DNA of 64,000 nt from Rhabdornis inornatus (GCA_013397075.1 VWZS01003373.1:2054471-2118470), one strand, 5' to 3'. Counted from the stretch's first letter, positions 1 to 13,835 are shown. Notes: a model not told the origin generated them from the letters alone. A program made the numbers and translations.

Positions 1-619
1 AGGAAAAAGACAATTAAAGTATATGTGAATCAGTGTTTTTAAACTCACCTAGTGAGTTCTCACATTGTATGAACTATTCTAATAGCAAACAGTTCAGTAG
101 AGCAGTGAGAGAAAGTATGTCTAAACAGCTTTTCATACAATGAGTTAGTATGCAAAATGCAAATTGAATGAGGTAAACTACACAGTTCCTTTCCCTTAAT
201 TACATTCTGGGTCACTGGCTTATTTGCTTCAACAGCCAGCAGGAGGCCACTACAAAAACTCAAAGTAGAATGTTGAGCAAGACAAACTGGGGCAATAAGG
301 GGAAATGTTTTCCTGCATTGGAGGGGCAATTCTCCCTCTCCTTCCTACTTCCCATTATACCTTTGCAGATGTTCCCATGGTGTAAGACTGTTCTCAAGCC
401 ATCTTCTTCTCATCTAGGTTTGATAGCAAAACCAAAATATAGATGCCAGTGTTCCTTGAAGCTGAAAGCAGATCCTGATGCCTGGCTGCCTTTTTCTTTT
501 GTTGCCAAGTAGTTGATTTCTCAACTTTTCAGTTTCTTTGGGGAGGTGCTTGTGCTGGTGCTGGAGGCTCTGTAGGTTCCCTGCTTGGTGTTCCAGCCAG
601 GGAAAGCCTTCTCTCAGGG

Positions 620-848
620 CAGGGTTGGATATTGGGAAAAGGTTCTTCCCCCTGAGGGTTGGGGCACTGGAACAGGCTCCCAGGGTAGTAGTCACAGCAC
701 CAAGCCTGGCAGAGTTGAAGAAGCATTTGGACAATGCTCTCGGGCACATGATGTGTGACTCTTGGGGATGGTCCTGTGCAAGGCCAGGAGCTGGACTTGA
801 GGATCCTGATGGGTCCCTTCCAACTCAGCATATTCTGTGATTCGATTA
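620..848 (+). mobile_element. CR1 LINE, truncated 3' end
   Basis: About 230 bp matching the CR1 3' end as I remember it. It runs from ttggatattgggaaaagg through ggcactggaacaggctccca and gtcctgtgcaaggccaggag to gggtcccttccaactcagca, then ends with the CR1-type ATTCTGTGATTC tail. 5'-truncated, as is usual for CR1, and in the same orientation as PHLPP1. The exact 5' limit is uncertain. The frames lying over it are not genes. Confidence 0.9.
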
Positions 849-1175
849 TTTTTTCATCTAAAATGTTACATTGAATAATTTTATGGTGTTTCAGTTTAGT
901 CTCATTGTCTTTATGTAGTCAAATGTGATCTGTCTAGCTATCTAGAAATCATCTACTAGTTAAAAAGCCTAGACATTAGAGTACCTCATTAAATCTGTTA
1001 ATGCAGCAATACTGTATGTGAAACTTCCATTCAAAAAAAACTCAAAACATGTGAGTTCTACAGATCTGACATATAATAGAACGATGTTCTTTCAGAGGTT
1101 GTCAGTGCTTGGCATTTTGTACCCAATGTGCTTCCCCATGGGCAAAGTAAATAGTTTGTAATTAAAATTAATTAT

Positions 1176-1205
1176 TGTTTTGCTCCTAATAATAGGAGCA
1201 AAACA
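1176..1205. repeat. Perfect inverted repeat, 13-bp arms with a 4-nt loop
   Basis: The left arm TGTTTTGCTCCTA (1176-1188) and right arm TAGGAGCAAAACA (1193-1205) are exact reverse complements around ATAA. It lies in AT-rich intron. No function is assigned. Confidence 0.9.
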
Positions 1206-4200
1206 CCGAATAAATTTTTGTTCCTGTGATACTATAAATTAAAGTGCTGCAAGTATAATATATCCTGGACTTCTTCCTTTCCTTTCTTCCTGAGGTGGAG
1301 ATAAAGATATCTGGAAGATAAATAGAGAGTGTCAAAAAAAAAAAAGTCTTCAGGAGTCTCAGTTCTCCCTCAAAGGAGGGTGAGTGGGCAAAGGAATCAA
1401 AATGATAGTATTTTGGGAAGGATTCTTTTCAGAATCTGTCTAAATGCTTTTCGGATTAAATCGTGCAAATATTTGTGAGTGAGAGAGGATCACAGACCTT
1501 TCCTGTGGTTTTTCTGACAGTGAAGCTTCTTGTGTGTTTTAGAGACAGGAGCTTTAATACTTATCCTTGTTGTACATGTGTGGCTGTGTCCACTCACACA
1601 GTAGATCTCTGGAAAGGGGAGGTAAATGAGGGGATTTTGATCCACTGTCTCTTGTTTCCTCCTCTCTATTCAGGTGAGATAGCACCGGAGAGGATTTCTC
1701 CCATTAGGGTATGTGATCATAAATGTCCTGGCCATTTGCATTCCTCTGCATGGAGGTGGCCTGTGAAATGGCTTTCAGAAAGACAAATACAGTGTGATCC
1801 CTTCCTCCGTAAGGAGCCAGAGGCTTAAGACAATTGGTCAGTGAGAGTGGGTGGGTCAAAATGGAGAGCCTGCTTAAATGGGATCTTGCATATTTTAAGT
1901 TTTTCCCCTGATTACAGGGTGGAGGGTTCAATACAGTTTTAATAAGATTAAGATGTGCTGAACTTTCAAAGGATGTGCTTTGGAGGGAAATGGTTTTGGT
2001 TTTGTTTGGGGCTTTTTGTTTGTTTTTAGATGCTAGCATTGGGCAAGGATGGAGGGTAGAATAGTTTCAGTTGCTCAGCTTTTTTCAAAGTAAACAGTTT
2101 AACTACTGTATCTCTGTGTTGCTGCAATATTTTTTCCAATGGTAGAGAAAGTATTCATTTCTAGGGCAGAAAAATGAAATACTATTATGGTCTGACCACA
2201 ATCAATATACTTAAGTGGACTCACTTGTGCTATGTATTATACTGAACACTGTTCAGCTGGACTGCTCTTGTGGTATTGAGAGGTCTTGGATTCAAATGCC
2301 AGTAGAGATGATGCTAGACTTTCAGGATAGGGTCCTGCCATATGTAGATGGGCTTTTCAGACTCATCTGGGCATTTTCACTGAGAGGAGAAAGCTTTGAC
2401 AAGTAGCCCCAGCTTCAAGTTGATCCTACTAGTGTTGTACAAAGTACTTATGGTGGATATTTCTGGATCCCTTTCTAAAATTGTCATGAAGTAGAGGTAA
2501 AGTGGTGCTTTGAATTTAAGTTCCTGAGGTTGTTTTTAGCACGTTCACTTTCCTGTCAAAGCTGAAATTTATGAACTGGTTTTGATTATTCCTTGGTAAC
2601 TTCCTGAGGCTTCAGGACCTCTAAATCAGACTGTATACTTGTGAAACTGGACCTTTGTACAGGGCTTTTCCTGCCCTTGCTATGGGTGTGAGAATTTTCA
2701 ACATTTTTCTTATAGGGATGTGTAGCATCAAAGAAAAGACTTCAGAGAGTGGTCAGGCTTATGAGCTAGTACTTGTGATTATCCTTTCACAGACCCATGG
2801 AGTGCTTTGGACAGAAAACTGATGGGTTTGGAGATGACTCAGATGTGTGATAGTTGATTTAATTTAAAAAGGGAATGGAAAAAACCAATCTCTTCTGTTT
2901 TTTTCCTCTCCTTTGTAATAAAACCGTATGATGTGCACTCCTAGACAATTCCCATATGCTATCCAGTTACTTCTAGTCTCTGAGGTAGGAAAGAGAAGAA
3001 ACTGTGTCAAACCTGATATCTGTGGGCATGTGATAAATCTTCTCTGCCTGTTTCCAAGGGTAGAAAAGCATTGAGAAAATGTTCCCTTTCATGTTTCTTC
3101 ATGATGCATATCTCTCCCCACTGTTTCCTTCTTCACACTTTATAAAATCAGCTTTCCTTCTGTCTTGTTTTATTTTCTTGGGAATGTGGTATGAGGTACA
3201 GAGTTTTGCCACTGACACACATATTTTATGTATGTCAGCATAATCCAACCTTTGTCATGTAAATTTGAAAAAAGAAAACACTTGGATGTTTGAAGTCAAG
3301 TTAGTGTGAATCAAAGGGTCTGTGTTCTTTAGCAAGGAAACGAGATGGATGGCTATAAGCAGGCAGAAATCCAGGTAGTGAAGCTTTCCAAGGGTATCTG
3401 TGAATCCTGTCTCTCCTTTTTCATCATCCAGGCTTCTGTGTGATTCTTTGAAGCTGCTGTTGCTGATAAGAGAGAAGTGAAAAAGAAGGGCTGTTGAGAC
3501 TGGTGTTAGGAACACTCTCCACAATGTTGTAGGAAAGGGAGAAAGAGGCAACCGAGAGTGTCCTTGTGGTTTGTTGCAGCTCACTTTCAGCTGAATATGT
3601 ACTCGGTGCCTGTTTGCTGAAATCAGAACCAAAACCATTATTGCTCTGACTAGCTCCTTAAAAAAAAAGTTTGTATGAACATATGTAAAATCACGTGCAT
3701 TTACAAATAGTGATGACTAGTACATGGGAAAAGCAGCTGAGGTATAGACATAATGTGTATGAACTAAGCTTACGTAGCAAGTTGTGAACACACTGGCTGA
3801 TATGATGGAGTAAGATTGGATTATAAGGTCAGCCAGAATTCCTTCTAGCAATAGCTTGGAAGTCTCATGTTAATGAAGCTGAATTTTAAATGATAGATAA
3901 ATCTCTGACTAATTGCTTATGCTGTTTCTTCTGGCTTTTGTATTTCTCCGTCTTTGTGCAATTTAAAGCAGTCACTCAGTCTTTACCTACTAGTTCATCT
4001 CTATTTATTAGGTGTTGTGGCTTTTGCTTGTAGATGTTGCTAATTCCAAATCCAGCATTTTGGCCTTCACTTTGCAGGGCTAGACTTTGGAGGGACTTGA
4101 CTGGGCAAGTTACACATTTTTCAGTATTGTTTAATGTCACAGTTATTTGTGATTTTTTTAAACTAGATGTAGTTGAGATATGCTAGTAATAGCCTTACAA

Positions 4201-7200
4201 TACTCTACAGAATTGTTTTGACATAAGCTGCTTATCATTTGGGTCCTGTGATAAATCTTGAGTCTAGATTTTGATCTATGCAACAATGCTGGTACAGTGG
4301 TAGGAAGTGTCATACTTAAAATGTTTTACCTTAACAAGGATTTAGATTACTACATGCTTTTAGATATGTAGGATGCCTGACTTGTTTCTTCTGTTGAAAG
4401 AACAAGGAAAAGATCAATGTATTTGGAACTTGAGTACATTTAACACAAAAAAAAGCTTAATCATCTTGCAGTTGATGGAATTTTAGTCCAGAATACATTG
4501 CAAGATGACATTTGTGTTACGTAAGAAGTTCATACCAAACAATTCTTGACCTAGCATGCACGTGTGTTCCTCTGTAGCTTTTTAAAAATGTTTGACTATC
4601 CACATCTTCCATCCTTGGGGCAAGGCAGGTACGTGCAAGGGCATGTGGGGATTTGCTCGACTTTTGCTGGTAAGGAGCATGGATTCCTATCTTTTTGTTG
4701 TAGTACTAAGACATATAGATGAACTTCTGCCAGGGGCTGTCATTCTTCCTTCTCAGAGGAGTGTGCACTGAAGTGGTTATTTTGAGCTTACACTGCCATG
4801 CCTCATGTTGAGCATCTAACACTGATAAAACCTGAAAGCTGCTGTTAACTTAAGTGTAATTTTGCTCTTCAATTCCATCAAGACTCAAGCTTTGCTTGGA
4901 ACAGTTGGCTAGCTCAGAGCTTTTGCCAGTACAGCAATTGCTTTAGACAGAATAAGTATCCTTTGGGATGTCAGGGATTTTACTGTGCTTGTGGCTTTAT
5001 TGTGCATTGGGAGTATAACAAGTAGAATTCAATTTTTGCATGACTTCACCAAAAAAAATGTGCATTTCCAGCATTTTGTTCAGCTGTGCTTTATAGGGGC
5101 TGAATTGGGAAGAAAGGGGAAAGATCAGTTATGCATTCATTGGGTCCCATCCTGCAGAAGGAGTACATGCTGTCATAAAAGTCATGGCAAGTACTGGTGC
5201 GTTTGTAAATATTCTTTTTTTGGCCCCACCTGTTACATTTTCACCTCTAATATCAGTGCACAGAACTGTAAAACTTGAAAGTGGAGTTTTTTGAGGCCAT
5301 CCTAATAAGGGATAACTTGAAATGTATTGCTAAAGTATTCTTTTAAAGAAATACATGTAACAAATTTGACCAGATTTTAGCACAAGTCTTTGCAGTGTAA
5401 GACTAATTTTGTTTTAAATTTACTTTGAGCAAAAATACTTGGTAGATTATGTCACCGAAGAACTTAATCAGTAGCTTCCTTATATGAATCCTAAATTCAA
5501 GATGGGAAAGTTGCTTTAGATAAGACTTTCTGGAAGCCTCTAGACCAATATTGCAGCTTTTTGCAACTTTGTCATCTTTCTCCTGTGCTTTAACATTTTT
5601 TTTTGATGGAACATTTTCAGGATATTGCAGTTATTTCTCCTTGGAGAGGTGACATATGGTTCTTTCCTAAAGGAGTAGGTATTGAGTTTTGCTGCAGGAA
5701 AGCAGGTGACTCTCTCCTGTTTATAAGCTTTCTTCAAAATGAGATATTTGAACAAAACAACAGAATTCAGCCTACATCTCCACTGTATTTTTAATCCTAT
5801 CAGAACTGTGGACATCAAGTGTGCCTTTGTTTTGCTAAAGAAAACAACCCTGACTGCATGTAACTTGCTTGGATTTCCTTGCAGACAGGTGAATGGGGAT
5901 GCATACGTCTGAGAGTTTGAATGTGAAGGACCTGTGTTTCAGCTGCAGGAGTAGTCTATATGGATAGATGGGATGAAGAGTTTAAGAACACAGGTGTGTT
6001 TTCAGTTTGTTGGGGGTGAGTCTGTGTTTATGGACGTTTGCTTCTACAAACTGAACTTTAAAATCTGCCAAAATAACACTGGAGCAGCTAGATCTGGAGT
6101 TCACTTGTTACAATCAGAACAATTACGTTCCAAGGCTTTGTGTTTGCTGTCTATACATTGTAATCCAGAAGAATTTCCACTGTGCTTGCTTGCTTTTAAC
6201 TGCAAATAGTGTCCTGTCCACTGCTACATATCCTGCTTTAGCCTGCTGCCTTTATTAGGTCACCCTAGTGTAGGAATTGTGCTGGTTAACAATGACTCTT
6301 CAATGGATTCTGCTGAATCACTGTTCGATTTTTCTTCAGAAGCTTTTGCTTATATATGCTTATATACTTTGATACTTAGTTTTTTGACATTAGAGGTATT
6401 ACAGCCATCTTCCATGGATATACATGACACTTGATAGAAAGGCTTTTCAGAGAAGTAATTTTTGTTACATTTTGCCCGTGCTATCTTTAGAAGTGTTGAT
6501 ACCGTGGTTTTAGAGCTCCTGTGTCAAGATGGTGAACCTTGTTGAGAACAAGATAAAGAGAATGATCCAGTGAACAGACTGAACTCTGTCTCAGTGGGGA
6601 AAGAGGGATATTTTCTGAATTATGAAATACAAACAAACCTTTCCTCCAGTGAGGATTTACTCTGAAGTGGAAGTCAGGATTATGGCTATAAAACTATTAA
6701 CTATGTTTTATTGTATCGTATCATGTAGTGGTAATGCTTGCTTTTAAGGGTGATCTTCCTGTAAAGTAGAAAGAACATGTTTCACAAAGACCAAAGGCTT
6801 GTCTGTGTTCTACTTTGCCAGTTTTATCTCATAGTGAATGTTTCCTTAAAGAAAAGGATGAGTTTAACACAATTCAGTAAAATCCATCATTTGGAGTCTG
6901 CTTTTCTTTTTCAGGTGAAAAGGTAACAGTGGTAGAGCTTGAACTGCAAATTCCTAGAGGAAACTTAACTACTTCAGAGCTTCCACCAGCACCCATACAC
7001 CCATACAATACAGAGTGCAGCAAAATGAGGAGTATAATGAGTAAACTATGGAACTATGCTGATAGTTACATGCCCTTAAGAACAGTATAATGGTGACCAA
7101 GTCCCTCCTTGACCGAGCAGTACAGAATCCATCTGCGGCCTTGTGTTAAATCTTGTAGGAGCCTCTAAGAGTTTAAGTAGATCTGAGTGCAAAAATTCAA

Positions 7201-10200
7201 TTGCTGCTTTTGGAATGATTTTCCAGGTGAAACTTTGATACATATTCTTGGTCTGAGAGTACAAAGACCTTTGCAAAGGTCTACCTTTGCAAAAGCAGCC
7301 TACTGGTAGAGACTGTGAGGTTAATCCTTGGTCTTAGTTAAATATAAAACTTGTTAATTCTGTGCCTTTGTTCCTAAACTATGACAGTATGGACAAGAAA
7401 AAATACTTCTAATAAACTTGTATCTGTATGTAGGTTTTCTTTGTAAGTTTAAAAGGGAAAAAAAGAGAGCAGTACAATAGTTTGAGGTTTTTACTTGTAT
7501 TTTTTTTGCTTGCTTTGCCACGCTTCTTTTTTTTTTAATCCAACTTGCTGCTTTATTTTTATTCGTCTCCATTGCACTGGGGCTTGCCTGAAGTCATCAT
7601 TGCTGTCCTTAGTTTGATGAGAATGAAAGGGGAAGCAGCCTTACATGACTGAAAAGCTTCAAAAACATTGCAGGCTGTAGCTTCATCTGTATTTAATGAA
7701 AGGGCTTGAGCAAAAGTAGAAATCTGCAGAATGATCTGGCAGTAAGGTTTTAGCAACGACAATTGTGGCATAATTTCCCAAAAGCTGGGCAAAGACACTC
7801 AGTGTTTTGAACTAATTGAAGCTTCTTTGCACTTACATTTAGGCAGGACCACTGCTGAGCTTTGATTTGCAGGTTTGCAGGCAAGGTGGGATAAGGTGTT
7901 CTGGTTTTGGTTCAGTGGGGTGCTGGGGATGGTGCTCCAGGTGTGAACTCAGGGGCTGCCACCCATCCTGCTGGCCCCCCCGACCAGCTAGAAAATAGCC
8001 CAGCTTTTCCAAGTGTATTCAGATCAAAATCTTCAAAACTGAATGGTGGGTTTTGGGTGTTCTTTTTCTCCAATGCGTACAAGAATTGATATTCACAGAA
8101 TATTAGTGTTTCTAAAATATCTTATTTCTGAATATCTTGTTTCTGAAATGACTTGCTGAAAGTCGTGGGTGGATTTGATTACATATCCTCTCCAGTAGCA
8201 GCCACTGTGTCACAGCTCTGGCCCCTACGTGCCATTCCTCTGCTCTCCGTGCTGAACTACTCACCATGAGCTGTCCGTAAAGCCTCTCAGTCAAAAGGAG
8301 AAGCAAGAAATGGAAGCAGCCTGTTTTGTCTGCAAGGGCTCGGGGACAGCTTGCGAGGAACAGCTGATGTGGTAGGGCTGATGCAATGCTGCCCTTGGGG
8401 CTGGGGTCCCAACAGTGTGCAGAGGAGGATGACAACCTCTGTAGCTGCCCAGCTGTAGCAGGAAAAGTATATCCTAAAATTAGGCCCTCAGAGTTAATTC
8501 AGTCACTTCTGAAAAGTCTCAAACCTCGACACTATTCCTACTGAATAATAACTTAAGCCTCTCTTACCACTGGCAAATACCCGAGACAGCTCAGGGCGGG
8601 CAGTCTCTCCAGCTGGCCGGGCTGCTTACACCATGCAGGTCACGAGGAATTTTTAGTTTTCATTCCATCAAACCAATATTAGTAATAAAAATAAGACCTG
8701 CTGCACAGAAGTGAACGTGTTTCTTATGTCAACACTTTTCCTTGCTCTTATTTTGGTAATGTCTTAAGTTGCTCTTTAGAGGCAGACTTTATTGGCTGTA
8801 CTTTTCAAACAGGGGGGAATACTAAGTACTTGCAACTTAATCAGCCGTGTAGCTGAAGAGAGGGTTTTTTTTTCTCCCCAAGTACTTTTATGTCCCATAA
8901 TGAGCTGGTATTTTATAACTTCTGATGGTAATGTATTCCATATGCCTTCCATTGCTGGGATAAAGAGCTTTACTCCAGAATCTAAAGCGAGTGGCTATGG
9001 GTATTTATTTAATAAGGTTTGAAGTCTCAGCACCAGGCAGGATGTCAGTGTGTTGTGTACCCGGAGCTTCCTCAGGCTGCTTGTGGTGGGATCTTAGTTC
9101 TTTAACATGGTGGAAAGATCACTCCTGTCCCATCCTGCTTCCTATGAAGCAGGGTAGATTCTGTGGTTGCAGTGGCAGTCCTGCTGTTTCAATCAAATTC
9201 CTTGCATTTCTTTATCCTTGTTGTGAATACCACTAGTTTCTCTCCAGGACTTGGGAGGAGTTAAAACTGAGAGGAATTCAGCCATGAATATCAAGATAGC
9301 CAAATGAGTGGTCTGCTCATAATTCCTTGAGACATCTCTTCTAATGCCTTGCACAGAACAAAAGTCCTGTTGTGGGGGTGCTTAGGAGTTGCTGTAGTCT
9401 TGGAGACCTGACAGGAATGAAAAATAATCTTTTTATGGTTTCTTCCTAAAATACTCAAACTGCTTTGGTTGGGCTTAGCGTTTGGGAAACATTTTCTAGT
9501 ATGTTACTCTTCTGGATGTTCCGGCTTATTTGCCTTCACTCTGATCAATGCAACAATAATTACATTTAAAGTTTTTGGCAGGATTCAAATTTATGTTTCA
9601 AGTCATAGAGGATCATCATTACCATTTTATCTGCACAACTGTTTGCTTTGGTATATTATCGTCCCTGTGAAAACTCACTTGCTTCCTTCAGGGTTAGTTA
9701 AAACTGAAGAATAATCTGTAGGTGAATCTCATGCAACCTTCTAAATCTTGAATGGACGGTCTGTGAGCCAGGTTGAGGAACGTAATTTCAGAACTGCTGA
9801 TGCTTTTACTGAAAACAGTGCTTCCTCTGGCACTATTTAAGGCAGGGTACCTCAAAACCAAGAGATTTTTGGTGGTGATGCTGTAGTTATGCCATTATTT
9901 GTGGTGTTAGATTCATAGCCTAAAGGCATTCTGGTGTAGTCCAAATTGCTCCCCATCTTTCTGTATACTTGGAAGAAAAAAAGGTCTTTTGCCTCATGAT
10001 TTGATTATTTTACAGGTCATAAAGGCAGGTGCAGTTCTGAGCCTTTCCCGTATCCTCCATTCCCCAGCCTGTCAGAGATGAGCCCTCTTGCAGGAGACTC
10101 TGCCACCTGCTGCTTTCCTCCCTGAATTGAGGAACAGCCAGCCTTAGTTTGCTTCACACTCTTTCCAAACCCCATCCCACTTCTGCTGTGGCAGGGCTTA

Positions 10201-10602
10201 CTGTCATTTAAAGTTTTCCTGCTTTTATGCTCTCTTGGCAGCTAATACCTGAGCTCTTTAAAGCTCAGTCTGTCTGGGCTTATTTTTCAGTAGGCAAGGC
10301 TGCTACTTTTCAAACAGCTTTTGCTCAGAGTTACCTGCAAAAAATACTTGGATAGATTTAGGAATCTGGGAATTTAGTTCTACAACTACTTGGTATGTCC
10401 TTGATTAACCTCCACTTAAAATCAAAATAAACCAGTGGCTTTTGACGAAATCTTTTTTCCCACTTGCATGATAATAGTATCACAGTGTTTTATCAAATAT
10501 CAATGATTACAGTCCTTAAGCAGGAAGAAAACTGAATATGTGAGCAGATTGCATCTCAGGCAACAACATGTGATCCAGTATTAAACATGAGCTTTTCAAG
10601 TT

Positions 10603-10662
10603 ACAGAATCATGGAAGAGCCCAGGTTGGAAGGAACCTTGAAAGATCATCTGGTCCAACCAG
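10603..10662 (-). mobile_element. CR1 LINE, very short 3'-end scrap
   Basis: It reads acagaatcatgga, then ggttggaaggaaccttgaaa, then gatcatctggtccaacc. This is the reverse complement of the usual CR1 3' terminus (the ATTCTRTG-type tail at its left end). Only about 60 bp remain. Confidence 0.82.
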
Positions 10663-11066
10663 ATGGTTGGTTATATAGTGAAGTAGACAAGAATAGGAAG
10701 AGAGAAACTATTTGCTTTAATGAAATAGGTCCAGTGCTTATTTCTGTATGTTCTCATCAAGAACTTCTGGCTTTCACTTAGCGAAGCATAGTACTTGCTG
10801 GGTAAAAGCACCTTGAATTCTTTGAAAGGTTCTTTTGAGTTTAAAGGGGTTATTTAATTTTTTTTTTTTGTGATTGTAGGAGTAACTGAAGGTTCTTATT
10901 CCAGTAATTTTCCAGTAGAATATGAAGTTTGAGAGAAAATACAGTTAATATCTAGCAGAAATACTTCTAGTGATAGCTCTCTTCAGTTTTTCTAGTAAAC
11001 CTATATTAGTGATAGTAGTTGTTACTGTATCCTGTGGCTTACAAACTGAATTTACATGAAATTTTA

Positions 11067-11117
11067 AGAACTACTTTTTAGAGAGTAGTTAGAACTACTT
11101 TTTTTTCTGAGTAGTTT
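11067..11117. repeat. Local tandem duplication containing inverted AACTAC/GTAGTT
   Basis: Two adjacent copies of about 24-27 bp begin AGAACTACTTTTT (11067 and 11091) and end in AGTAGTT. Each copy can fold on itself, since AACTAC pairs with GTAGTT. Confidence 0.8.
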
Positions 11118-13638
11118 TACAGTTCCAGCTCTGCCTAACATCATGTACTTAGTCCAAGAGAGTCGGGTCCTAGAAAGCAGATTCCTCAGACACCTGAATT
11201 TATTTTCCCCTGTAACTTTTTCCAAGACTAACTTTTCAGTAACCTTTGTGAAGTGTGAGTACCTAGTGTGGTAGTCTTTTTTACCCACTGGACTAAGCAG
11301 GATAATGCACTACTTGATTGTTCCAGAATGCTGTTGTATTTCCTACCAAGCCTCTTGGCTGCAACTCTGTAGCTAGAGCTTGTACTCTTTGCTATCCATG
11401 ATATTCCTGAAAAATGTCTGAGGTTTGGTGTTTTCCAGGACACGGGTCTGTCCTTTGTTCCTGAGTGTTCGTGAAAGTTGTGTTTGGTTATGTTAAAATG
11501 CTAAATGAGCTTGTCTTCCCAAGAGATTGAGGTTATGCCTTGCACTCTTAAGGGGTTTCTATCAGCAGTGTGTTCTGCTTTTCCTGGGAAGTTAGAGAGC
11601 AGAGTCAGAAAACAGACCTGGGAAGGTGATCATAAAACATAAGTTTAGAGGTGAAACTGCACACATCCCTGACAGCTATGTGTTATGGAGCTGTGCTATT
11701 AGTATTTACCAGGCACTTTCTACTCTACTACAGAGATGTGGTGGTTTGTGTATGTTAATTCTTTAATCAATGCTCTGTGGCATGAAGCCCATCATTCTGC
11801 ACAAGCCAGGTAAATTCTCGATTGCTTTAAGAACTAGATGTTTCATATTCCAAATGTAACATTCGATTCAGCTTTTGTGTTTGTTAAGGCTGAGTAGCTC
11901 TAATTTACTCGCTTGTATTCTCTGTCAGTTGTCTTGTGGCTTTACATGGAGCGGGTGTCCCATTTCCCTCTGGGCATAGAGTTAATCCACAGCTTCTGTG
12001 GCTGGATATGAATTTGCTTGGCAGTGTAACTACTGCTTTCTTGGAGCACCTATTTTTGAATTTGATGTTGATACCTTGTGGGCATTAAAGTTTCAGTGTT
12101 TCAGCTTCAAGCAACAGTGATGTTTCTGCAGATCCAAACTGGTAGCCTAAATGCTAGTGTTTATTAGAGCAGAGCAAGGCTTAAGGGTAACTGTGCCAAG
12201 TGTTGGCTCATTAAATTGGCAGGGAGATTCAAAAAGGCTGTTTTTAAAGATAAGGACAAGAACTGGTGCATGCTAGGCAGGGGTGAGAGAATGGCAGTGG
12301 ATAGGGCATGTGGTGGGTGTCTTCTATCTTTCTGTAGATAATTCGAAGGCAAGAGCAGGCTCATTGAGACAAATGAGCTGTCATGCAAGCAGGAATAATA
12401 TCAAGTGTAAGTAATAGTGTGCAGCACTTGTCACTGCTAGAGATCAGTAGGCACGGCTCTGAAATATTGGTGGTAGATTAAACTCTTTGCTTTTCTGGAG
12501 TCCTAATAAGTTATTAATTCCTTGTATTTAAGAATTTTGGTAAACATTAGTGCAGGAAAACTAGTGATTTATCTTTTATCATGATGGGGAAGCTACTTGG
12601 AATTAACATACCTTTTGGTTTGTTTATCCAGGGCAGCTCCCTCCCAAAGTTCACCAACACTGGTGTTCTTACATAAATTTGAACTGGTTTAACGTGAACA
12701 TGATTAGCTCTTGTCTCTGTTTGCAAACTACTTAGATATATTTGGACTCAGATCTGAGCTGGACTGTTTAGAGTTTGATAGGGTAACTTGGTGTAGATAA
12801 ATGAGATTAGAATAAGTAAATTGTGCCTCCCATTTACATCCTGAAAGAGCAGAGATGAGAGATGCGTGTCTGTGTGTTGCCATCACTCAGGATGTTTTTT
12901 GTAGAAAATAATAGATTAGATTAGTAGAATCTGAGACAAAGTCATTTGACAGATTTAGTCTGATTGGCAGTTACCCTAATAATTTGAATTACTAAGAATA
13001 GTAAATTCATTGTAATGCAGACAAAAGAACTTCCCCATTTCCAAATATCTACTCAGACTAAAGCAGGGTCTTTGAGGGGTTTCATCTAGGTTGCACCTGC
13101 TAATGTAATGGCTGAGTGCGCTACCTCTGATGTGGAGTTTGGACTGAGCATTGTGGGCTGGGGAAGCTAGGACCTGTGTTCTTTGGGAGACCTTTGAAGC
13201 TGTTTGAACCATGACCTGAAGGATAGCCACGAGAGACATGGAAATGTAAAGATACAGGTCAGCATGCACTACATCACCCCCTTCTGCAGTTACCACATGT
13301 CATGTGAACTCAACAGGAACCAATTACTTATTGTTGTGGATGAACATTTGATTTCCAGGTTCCATAGAGAAGCCATTAATTGGTGCTTCTATGATTACTG
13401 CAGATTATTTAATGTGACCTGCTCCTCGTGATACCAACCTGTCATATCCTTCTACCTATTGAAGAAGACTGTACTGAAGCTTATATTTAATTACCTGCCT
13501 GCATGGTTTTGAAGCTATATTTCATTTGTCATGCTGCAGTTTGTAGCTTGAAAATTTGCTGATCAAGTCTCAGGATGACTTGAGTGAAAGAGGGAAAGAT
13601 TTTCTGTGATTAAGTGGATGCTTTTGTTTCTATTTCAG

Positions 13639-13835
13639 GCAAGCCCCACAGCACTGGCAGCTCCGAACGGATTCAGCTCTCAGGAATGTACAATGTTCGA
13701 AAAGGGAAAATACATTTGCCAGTCAACAGATGGACAAGACGCCAAGCTATCCTTTGTGGAACATGCCTAATTGTCTCATCAGTAAAAGAAAGCCAGACTG
13801 GAAAGATGCATGTCCTCCCTTTAATTGGTGGAAAA
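13639..13835 (+). CDS. PHLPP1: PHLPP1 window exon 1: first part of the PH domain
   Basis: The acceptor is tatttcag at 13631-13638 and the donor is gtaaga from 13836. The exon is 197 nt. It begins with the second base of a codon (phase 1; probably Gly split by the intron, as in the family) and ends in phase 0 after GGK. It encodes KPHSTGSSERIQLSG, then MYNVRKGK, then the PH beta-strand stretch RRQAILCGTCLIVSS, and ends with KMHVLPLIGGK. This is the N-terminal beta-sheet half of the PHLPP PH domain, which continues directly in the exon at 15810. The open frame upstream of 13639 is intronic read-through and has no family similarity. No earlier PHLPP1 exon was found in 1-13638, so the N-terminal and RA-like region lies before the window. 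Confidence 0.96.

Larger units (their letters stand above)
1..13638 (+). other. PHLPP1: PHLPP1 intron, 3' part (start lies upstream of the window)
   Basis: No exon of PHLPP1 or of another gene was recognised here on either strand. The open frames are short (at most about 130 codons) and lack family motifs or sensible splice sites. It holds a CR1 3' end at 620-848, a CR1 scrap at 10603-10662, a perfect 13-bp hairpin at 1176-1205, a spaced 10-bp inverted repeat at 4461-4508 and a local duplication at 11067-11117. GC content rises modestly around 7900-7990 and 8200-8440 without a recognisable function. The rest looks like ordinary AT-rich intron. Confidence 0.85.

Noticed and set aside
529..840. 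Open frames of about 100 codons on both strands
   Set aside because: They are translations of a CR1 3' end.
1..13638. Search for the preceding PHLPP1 exon (the segment ending in an IRFYA-like stretch before the PH domain)
   Set aside because: No matching peptide with a suitable donor was seen in any frame, so that exon is taken to be upstream of the window.
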